DNA of 64,000 bases from Paludibacteraceae bacterium (lineage in GTDB: Bacteria > Bacteroidota > Bacteroidia > Bacteroidales > Paludibacteraceae). Below the pieces are notes generated by a model. The model saw only the letters and a program-made list of their open reading frames with translations. It did not search any database and had not been told where the DNA came from. Below are positions 58,582 through 64,000 of this stretch, one piece after another. Made by a program: the position numbers and the translations under genes. Location of the stretch: contig JAFZNG010000017.1 of NCBI GenBank assembly GCA_017551025.1, forward strand, positions 1 through 64,000, read 5' to 3'. Every line of letters starts with the position of its first letter. The first letter of the stretch is position 1.

Positions 58582-60370
58582 TCTTGTTAGCTCTTTCGAT
58601 GACGCCCTCGCTGATACGGTCGAAGCGACTCTCCCAGCGCTGGAGCATATTAAACTTAGTGCGGCGTTTCTCGTCCTGCATGAGCAAGTTGAACTTAAAC
58701 TGTCCGTCGCGGAAACCGTCCTTCAGACAGGCCGCCTTGAAACGCGAATAGGCATTGCTGAGCAATAGGTGGGCCTGCGGGTCTGCCAGTCGGAACGACT
58801 TACGTTTTGACTCGTACTCAAGGTTGATTTTCTGGAGCTTGAGATCCACTACACGGGTGAATGCATCCGCCTGTTCCTGAGTGACGGCCTCGTCCTTGAA
58901 CTCATAGTAGAAATGATAGCATGACTGCTCAATATCGGCAAAGCCCACGAAGAACTTGGTCGGTATGCCGGTTTCCTCTTCCGCCTGGTGGACAGCTTCG
59001 ATGAACTGGGGTTCGTAGAGTTTCTCGCCGGTCATGGAGACAATACCGTTGACCTTGCTGATCATGTGTACGGTAGGCGTCTCGTAGTACTTGCCGCCCA
59101 CCTCCACCAGGTCGTTCATATTATAGCGATACAGGCCGGAATAGGTAGTCACGTACGCACAGTAGCGTTTACCCAGCTCGAGTTGGTCGATCTGCAGGAA
59201 GTGTTTACGCGGACTATCGAGTTCGCTCTCCTCGACAAACTCGTAGTAATGGAACTGCGGGAAGAGTACGGAGTCGTTCTTGTCATCGAGCGAGAAACCG
59301 AAGCGGCACTCCGTAGCAATATAGCCAAGCTCCTGATAATAGGTCTTACGGAAGTCGAAGGCGTCCATGTACTTATCCATGTAAATCTTCGTGTTGCCGC
59401 ATTTCCAGGTACTCAGGTACTGCAACCACGGCCAGAAGTCCTTCGGGTCGAGTCGGCCGGTCTCCGCGAGGATACGGCGCAACTCTTCCGCACGTTCCGG
59501 GCGGGGCTGCATATAGCCCTCCAGTTCCTCGCGAATCAGGTCGGGTATGTCGAAGTCCTCGGTGAGCGTACCGTGCTCAATATCCCGGATGAGTTCTTCG
59601 GTATTCTCATGCACGGTGCGCAACAGCTCGAGAATCGTCGAGGGGTTGGCTGTTGCCCAAAGCGTCACGTCACGGTGCTGCATGGCCAGGCGCATGAGGG
59701 TATAGTTGCGCGCCGTATAGTCGCCGATAGACATTACGCATGCGGGCGCGGTATAATGCTTCTTGATAATAGGCGGAATATCGCGCACCAACACGCCGCT
59801 TACCGCACCGTATATCGTGCCGTCGGGCGCATAGCCCTCCAGTTCCTTACCCACGGTGGTGAAAATATGTCCGCCGAAGATACGGCTACGGTGCTTGACG
59901 AAGTTCCAGGTCCAGACATGTGACATCTTGCCGTACACATCCTTGAGGTACTTATGGGTCATAGGAATCCACTTGGGTGCGGAAGTCGTACCCGAAGTCG
60001 TAGCGTACATATCGGGCTTCCCCGGGAAGAGCACGTCCTGCTCGCCGTTCATATGTTTTTCCACGTACGGACGCAGGGTCTCAAAACTCTCGTTGACAGG
60101 CACGTACATCCGGTAGAGACGGAAGAGGTCTTCGCTCGTAGTAGCCGATAGAATGCGGTCGAAATGATGTTCGCGTCCGTAGACGGTATCCTTGGCATAG
60201 GTGAGGATATCACGTAGCGTTTTTTCCGCCGCATGGCGGGGTTTGCGACTCCATTTGTTCAGTCGGATGGTCTGGGAACCACCCACCAGCATTAGCATTG
60301 TATTGATGATCCAGGGGTACGGCAACGCCCTACCCTCCTTATCCAAATACGGCTTGAATCGTTTGCTCAT
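58505..60370 (-). CDS. GH3 auxin-responsive-promoter family protein
   Basis: The 621-residue protein starts MSKRFKPYLDKEGRALPYPW and contains the GH3-type sequence MYATTSGTTSAPKWIPMTHKYL (ATP/AMP-binding), LYRYNMNDLVEVGGKYYETPTVHMISKVNGIVSMTGEKLYE. Plant GH3 enzymes join amino acids to acyl acids through an adenylate; bacterial members have unknown substrates. The C-terminal tail is very basic (RQKARAKRRQERRSRPGRN) and is the region overlapped by the HAD gene. Confidence 0.88.
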   Translation of the reverse strand: MSKRFKPYLDKEGRALPYPWIINTMLMLVGGSQTIRLNKWSRKPRHAAEKTLRDILTYAKDTVYGREHHFDRILSATTSEDLFRLYRMYVPVNESFETLRPYVEKHMNGEQDVLFPGKPDMYATTSGTTSAPKWIPMTHKYLKDVYGKMSHVWTWNFVKHRSRIFGGHIFTTVGKELEGYAPDGTIYGAVSGVLVRDIPPIIKKHYTAPACVMSIGDYTARNYTLMRLAMQHRDVTLWATANPSTILELLRTVHENTEELIRDIEHGTLTEDFDIPDLIREELEGYMQPRPERAEELRRILAETGRLDPKDFWPWLQYLSTWKCGNTKIYMDKYMDAFDFRKTYYQELGYIATECRFGFSLDDKNDSVLFPQFHYYEFVEESELDSPRKHFLQIDQLELGKRYCAYVTTYSGLYRYNMNDLVEVGGKYYETPTVHMISKVNGIVSMTGEKLYEPQFIEAVHQAEEETGIPTKFFVGFADIEQSCYHFYYEFKDEAVTQEQADAFTRVVDLKLQKINLEYESKRKSFRLADPQAHLLLSNAYSRFKAACLKDGFRDGQFKFNLLMQDEKRRTKFNMLQRWESRFDRISEGVIERANKIDERQKARAKRRQERRSRPGRNAVQ

Positions 60371-60395
60371 AATAAGCCAAATTACAAATTTGCTG

Positions 60396-60446
60396 CAAAG
60401 GTACAAAAAAAATCTCACCTACGCAAGAGTAAGTGAGATTTTTTTT
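60396..60446 (-). promoter_or_regulatory. Combined terminator and GH3 promoter
   Basis: On the minus strand a 12-bp stem with one mismatch (60440-60429 with 60422-60411) around loop TCTTGC is followed by a T-run, ending the 60468 transcript. The loop holds the TTG (60426-60424) that lies 20 bases before TACCTTTG (60403-60396), the GH3 -7 box. Confidence 0.7.
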
Positions 60447-60467
60447 GCTATTTAAGCTTAAGTAAGC

Positions 60468-62564
60468 TTAGAAAAGGCTAACGCCGGTAGCGGTATACTC
60501 TTTACCATCCTTGATGATGATGAGCTGACCGTCACGCATTACCTTGCGGATCTGACCCTGGGACTCTACGTTCTCAACACCCTCCGGCCACTGGCCAAGA
60601 CGGCACTGGATCTGCGAACCGCGGGTATTGATAGCATTTACCTCGATCACGCCGTTTGCATGTACGGTAACCGTACCGTTGAAGATCAACCAAAGCGGGA
60701 TATTGATTTGTCCCGACTCGGTGGTAGAACCGGCAAACGAACCGTAGATATACTGATCGATCGAACCGGCAGATACCGTGTTGGTAGCATAGGTATCGGT
60801 AACGGAATATACACCCGGAGCCAAGGTAGTAACACCCTCAGCAACATTGAACTCGAGCGAGATAATGTTGTTGTCAGCATCGGTAGCCTCTACAACCAGC
60901 ACATTGTACTGAGCAGCATACTGGTCGTCGAGGGTATAGGTCGGGAAGACATGCTTGAAGGCCTCGGTAGCATCGTACTCGCTGCCTGTTTCGCCACTTC
61001 CACCGGTCTCATCAACAACCTCAAGGGTCAAGTTGAGCGTGTATTCTACTACGCTCGAACCGTCCTCGCTCTGACCAAGCATCGTACCGGTAACAGTAGC
61101 CGTCTCGCCCGAAACAGCTACGGCGATATTTGCATCGATGATGTCATACCAAGTGGTATCTACACCAGCGAAGGCACCGATGTATGTATACGAAGCATAG
61201 AGATCTGCGGCGGTATACGTACCTGCAGCATTGTCAGCGATAGCCAGGATCTGTACATAGCGAGACTTGTCTGCATTGAGTGCCTGAGCAACCCAGTAGT
61301 TCATACCGTCCGACGACTCGAGATACAGTGCACCTGCACCTACAATCGTCTCTTGGCGGTCAGCCTCCGGCAATACATAGCTCAGATTGAGCGTGTACTG
61401 TACGTTGTTGGTAGCGAGAATAGTACCGGTGATAACAGCCGAACCGTTTACGAAAGCAACCGTAATCGTACCGCTGTAGATCTCGATAGCATTACCTTGT
61501 GCATCACTCATCTCAATGCTGTAGAGATCGCTTACATCATAGGTACCTGCCATTGCACTGATAGAAGCCGCAGAGAAGATCATCGAAATCGAATAGTCAG
61601 CGTTGCTTGCATCGGCGAAGATAACGCCAAACCAATCTACATACGAGTCATCGACAGCGAGGTTGGTAGCCGTAAAGGTCTCCTGGCTCTGAACTGTCGG
61701 CACATCGAAGAACATCGTAACGTGATATACATCACCGTCCGTTGCCAAGATCCAACCTTCCAATTCGATATGACCATTAGCGTCCTCCGTTACTACGCAA
61801 TGAGCAGAAACAGCCTCCATACCATTTACGAAGGTGTACTGGAGGTTCATGTCATCCTCACCATACGTACCGGCGGCAGAACCCTCGGTAACGGTAGTGA
61901 ACGTAAACGCAGCGTCATTGTCATCCGTTGTCGCGCGCAACTGGCAGAGTCCCTCAGCAAAAATAGGAATATTCATCGGCTCGGTGAAGACAATTTCGGT
62001 CGTGTCGCCGGAGATGATGAACGGAGCCTGGTCGTAAGCAATGTTGTACACATTGCCGGCAGCGTCGGTCGCGCTGGCTGCGAAATGAACCAGGGTCTGG
62101 TCCTCGTAGGTCGTAGTCGACTTGGTAAACGTAGCGGCAGTGTACTCAATCTTGTTGCCGTCAGCGTCCTTACCGTAGCTGTAGTTAGCGATCATGTCGC
62201 TAAGCGTGTAGGTCTGGTTCAGCGCCAGCTCCTGGGTACCCTCAGCTACGATTACGTCGAAGTAGAAGAACGAACCGTCTGCCATGATCAGCTTTACCCA
62301 TACATCGTTGTCCGTAGTGTAGAAACGCTCGGTGTACTCTTCAGCGGTCAGGTCAACAGTCTCCTTCTTTGCCATCGGCGCCTTCTTGGCAGCAACCATC
62401 GGAGCAGCCTCGAGCGTGTGGCTTTTAGCAACAGTGTACTGCATAGCCTTCTGCTGACGCGCCATCTTAGCAGCCTCAACGGCCTTGTTGGTGAGTTGCG
62501 GAGTTGCGTTAGCGCTCAGAAGAATAATAAACAGAGCGCAAAAAAGATACGTAAATCTTTTCAT
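60468..62564 (-). CDS. Secreted beta-repeat protein with conserved C-terminal tail
   Basis: The 698-residue protein has signal MKRFTYLFCALFIILLSANA. It carries at least five repeats with the motif GxYxxxDxY: QTYTLSDMIANYSYG, AGTYGEDDMNLQYTF, AGTYDVSDLYSIEM, AGTYTAADLYASYTY and PGVYSVTDTYATNTV. Each is followed by strands such as VNGSAVITGTILATNNVQYTLNLSY. The end (GQIRKVMRDGQLIIIKDGKEY) resembles the tail of the 48310 protein. It is acidic and beta-rich, likely a surface protein of unknown role. I do not recognise the repeat as a named family. Confidence 0.72.
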   Translation of the reverse strand: MKRFTYLFCALFIILLSANATPQLTNKAVEAAKMARQQKAMQYTVAKSHTLEAAPMVAAKKAPMAKKETVDLTAEEYTERFYTTDNDVWVKLIMADGSFFYFDVIVAEGTQELALNQTYTLSDMIANYSYGKDADGNKIEYTAATFTKSTTTYEDQTLVHFAASATDAAGNVYNIAYDQAPFIISGDTTEIVFTEPMNIPIFAEGLCQLRATTDDNDAAFTFTTVTEGSAAGTYGEDDMNLQYTFVNGMEAVSAHCVVTEDANGHIELEGWILATDGDVYHVTMFFDVPTVQSQETFTATNLAVDDSYVDWFGVIFADASNADYSISMIFSAASISAMAGTYDVSDLYSIEMSDAQGNAIEIYSGTITVAFVNGSAVITGTILATNNVQYTLNLSYVLPEADRQETIVGAGALYLESSDGMNYWVAQALNADKSRYVQILAIADNAAGTYTAADLYASYTYIGAFAGVDTTWYDIIDANIAVAVSGETATVTGTMLGQSEDGSSVVEYTLNLTLEVVDETGGSGETGSEYDATEAFKHVFPTYTLDDQYAAQYNVLVVEATDADNNIISLEFNVAEGVTTLAPGVYSVTDTYATNTVSAGSIDQYIYGSFAGSTTESGQINIPLWLIFNGTVTVHANGVIEVNAINTRGSQIQCRLGQWPEGVENVESQGQIRKVMRDGQLIIIKDGKEYTATGVSLF

Positions 62565-62651
62565 AATCCCTCAAAAATTAAGTTAATATTATCGGTTAAC
62601 TAATACTAAATAGTATATCGTCTATTGATTTACAAAAACCCTATTTGGTTG

Positions 62652-62682
62652 CAAAGGTACTACAATTTATTCATATACGCAA
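62652..62682 (-). promoter_or_regulatory. Promoter of the secreted beta-repeat protein
   Basis: TTG at 62682-62680 and TACCTTTG at 62659-62652 on the minus strand, 20 bases apart, with extended -33 TTGCGTATAT. The leader is about 80 bases. Confidence 0.72.
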
Positions 62683-62740
62683 GAAAAAAAAAGAAAATTT
62701 GCATTTTTTACCCTATTTTCTTAATTTTGGCCGTTATTTA

Positions 62741-62771
62741 TTGCCCAAATCCTAAAAAAAGCGTAAATTTG
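62741..62771 (+). promoter_or_regulatory. Promoter of hpf
   Basis: TTG at 62741-62743 and TAAATTTG at 62764-62771 are 20 bases apart. The leader to the ATG at 62810 is about 32 bases. Confidence 0.6.
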
Positions 62772-62809
62772 CAAGCAAATACAAAAAAATCCTTAAATTC
62801 TATTGTATT

Positions 62810-63085
62810 ATGACTATTACAATCAATGCTGTGAACTTTGAGATGGCTAAGCCTCTTGAAGATTTTATCGACAAGAAGATGAATCGCTTTGCACGTCACC
62901 TGAACGATGCAGACAAAGTGGAAGTGAAAATGTCGGTGGTAAAACCGCAGACCAACAACAACAAACAGTGCCAAGTTCGTATCGGCGGATTGTTTGCCGA
63001 GAAGACGGCAGATACCTTTGAGGACGGCATCGATGCATGTATCTCCGCCCTCGAGACGCAACTAGAGCGCCGCAAGAACGCCTAA
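62810..63085 (+). CDS. hpf: Ribosome hibernation-promoting factor, short HPF/RaiA type
   Basis: The 91-residue protein has the beta-alpha-beta-beta-beta-alpha fold of HPF: TITINAVNFEMAKPLEDFIDKKMNRFARHLNDADKVEVKM, then RIGGLFAEKTADTFEDGIDACISALETQLERRK. It binds 30S subunits in stationary phase; the short form lacks the dimerising C-terminal domain. It ends in a heptad repeat and a strong terminator. Confidence 0.92.
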   Translation: MTITINAVNFEMAKPLEDFIDKKMNRFARHLNDADKVEVKMSVVKPQTNNNKQCQVRIGGLFAEKTADTFEDGIDACISALETQLERRKNA

Positions 63086-63087
63086 GG

Positions 63088-63114
63088 AAATTAAAAATTA
63101 AAAATTAAAAATTA
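63088..63114 (+). repeat. Heptad tandem repeat after hpf
   Basis: AATTAAA repeats three times, then AATTAA, in the gap between hpf and its terminator. Here it lies between converging genes rather than at an operon junction. Confidence 0.8.
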
Positions 63115-63116
63115 AT

Positions 63117-63148
63117 GCACCTTTGCTACTCGGCAAAGGTGCTTTTTT
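63117..63148 (+). terminator. Terminator of hpf, inside the nrdG 3' end
   Basis: GCACCTTTGC and GCAAAGGTGC form a perfect 10-bp stem around TACTCG, followed by six T residues. The right arm and T-run encode the last residues of NrdG (STFAE) on the other strand. Confidence 0.93.
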
Positions 63149-63590
63149 GGAACAGGGAGGTGCACTCAATCCACTCTCCCGCTTCGCGGCGATAGAACCG
63201 CTGGTTGGTAGTGGGTGATTTGAGTCCGCCGAGATGCTCAATATAGGGCCCTAACTTCAAATAAGTTAGGGTCTTATTATTTTCAGGAAACTCCATACGA
63301 CCGGAGTACCAGGCGACCTTCAAGCCCCGTGCTGCTACATAATCAGCCAATTGGAATACACTCTCCGGATCCTGGTCACCGCCCATAAAGCAGACACACG
63401 TGATCTGGCTGCCGTAGCGGTCCAGCAGGCCGTCAAGCAGCTCCTCGTCGAGCGGTTCGCCGATATCCTCCCATAGATGCTGGCTGTGACATCCGGGACA
63501 ATGACAAGGACACCCGGAGAGGTTTAACGCGAGCGTCACCTCTCCGGGAATCTCTTGAAAGACAATATCAAAGGATGCTACCTTTAGCAC
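63126..63590 (-). CDS. nrdG: Anaerobic ribonucleoside-triphosphate reductase activating protein
   Basis: The 154-residue radical SAM protein has the cluster motif as LSGCPCHCPGCHSQHLW (CxxxCxxC), then CFMGGDQDPESVFQLADYV. It makes the glycyl radical on NrdD under anaerobic conditions. Its ATG overlaps the nrdD stop by a few bases. The last codons lie in the hpf terminator. Confidence 0.95.
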   Translation of the reverse strand: MLKVASFDIVFQEIPGEVTLALNLSGCPCHCPGCHSQHLWEDIGEPLDEELLDGLLDRYGSQITCVCFMGGDQDPESVFQLADYVAARGLKVAWYSGRMEFPENNKTLTYLKLGPYIEHLGGLKSPTTNQRFYRREAGEWIECTSLFQKSTFAE

Positions 63591-64000
63591 TGCGGCGCTT
63601 TTCTGGACTCGGCATAGTAGCGCTTGGCGGCCTCACGCTGACGCGCCTCCGAGAAGTTCGACACACGCTTCATATAGCCGATGACGCGGGTGAGGTAGTC
63701 CACGTTCTTGGAGTGGCAATGCGGGCACTCCTTGAGGTAACGCTTGTCGATATGACCGCAATCGTTACAGATCGTATTCGGGATATTGAACGTGAAGTAG
63801 TTGCATCCTTCCTGAGCAGCTACGCGCAGCAACTGACGGTACTGAGGTTGCGAGAGGTGCTCCTCGAGATTGCAGTGAAGCGCCGAACCGCCGGTCAGGT
63901 GGTCGATATACTTGCGGCCGTGGAGACGGAAACGATCCAGTACGTTGAGCGAAGTATCCTCTACGATATAGAAGTAGCTGTTGTAGCAGTCACGCGGTAC
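63584..64000 (-). CDS. nrdD: Anaerobic ribonucleoside-triphosphate reductase, C-terminal part (cut by window edge)
   Basis: About 138 residues are visible, reading RDCYNSYFYIVEDTSLNVLDRF at the edge, then HLTGGSALHCNLEEHLSQPQYRQLLRVAAQEGCNYFTFNIPNTIC. The zinc module is CNDCGHIDKRYLKECPHC and the glycyl radical site is RVIGYMKRV near the end. It reduces NTPs to dNTPs without oxygen. It is cotranscribed with nrdG. Confidence 0.95.
   Translation of the reverse strand, partial: VPRDCYNSYFYIVEDTSLNVLDRFRLHGRKYIDHLTGGSALHCNLEEHLSQPQYRQLLRVAAQEGCNYFTFNIPNTICNDCGHIDKRYLKECPHCHSKNVDYLTRVIGYMKRVSNFSEARQREAAKRYYAESRKAPQC

Overview
This is a chromosomal stretch from a Bacteroidales bacterium (phylum Bacteroidota), most likely gut-associated. 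The promoters support this: TTG, about 20 bases, then TAnnTTTG. So do the gene families: an F- and C-less V-type ATPase with a DUF2764 subunit, a PorE-like OmpA protein, a protein with a type IX secretion (T9SS) sorting tail, bactofilin, Omp28-like lipoproteins, GH3, DUF6029, DUF4476 and DUF2059. The family or genus cannot be fixed from the sequence alone. Coding density is high, and most genes sit in long minus-strand operons.

Layout. 1-1200: right edge of a probable integrated element, with two overlapping small regulators (-), a divergent XRE-type repressor (+), and a 27-bp copy of the 3' end of tRNA-Ser lying 152 bp before an intact tRNA-Ser(CGA). 1456-8718 (-): porin-like protein, DASS transporter, RpiB-like isomerase, YitT protein and gcvP. 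8932-15167: Crp/Fnr regulator, M23 peptidase, YgiQ radical SAM protein, dnaX and a beta-barrel protein. 15164-21943 (-): one 2259-residue cell-surface protein of repeated Cys-Asp-Ser modules with a T9SS tail. 22044-22767: a gene-free stretch. 22768-23645 (-): an AbiEii-type toxin-antitoxin pair. 23769-35539: CDF transporter (-), then a plus-strand run of bactofilin, DUF1015, PorE-like lipoprotein, thyA, dfrA, tex, ettA and a second OmpA protein. 35588-44245 (-): V-type ATPase operon led by DUF2059 and DUF4476 genes. 44373-46664: TonB-dependent receptor lying between two identical 63-bp repeats. 46892-51605 (-): TlpA, DUF6029 and Omp28-like genes. 51691-56147 (-): two SDRs, a HAD phosphatase, an Old Yellow Enzyme-type reductase and a steroid 5-alpha-reductase-like protein, a set resembling known bile-acid/steroid reductase clusters. 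56220-60370: DMT transporter, acyltransferase, HAD and GH3. 60468-62564: a secreted beta-repeat protein. 62810-64000: hpf, nrdG and the end of nrdD.

The strongest unexplained signal is genome organisation. Nearly every stop-to-start junction inside operons is filled by a degenerate short tandem repeat of 7-bp or 8-bp units, usually four to five copies. At least five different 7-bp sequence families and four 8-bp ones are seen. The repeats often supply the stop codon of the upstream gene or the start codon of the next one, and the same families also occur in frame inside coding sequences, including a lipoprotein signal peptide. A separate 23-bp element is shared by the bactofilin gene, the tex gene and an intergenic spacer.

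All functions here are read from sequence by recognition of motifs and family resemblance; no database search was run.
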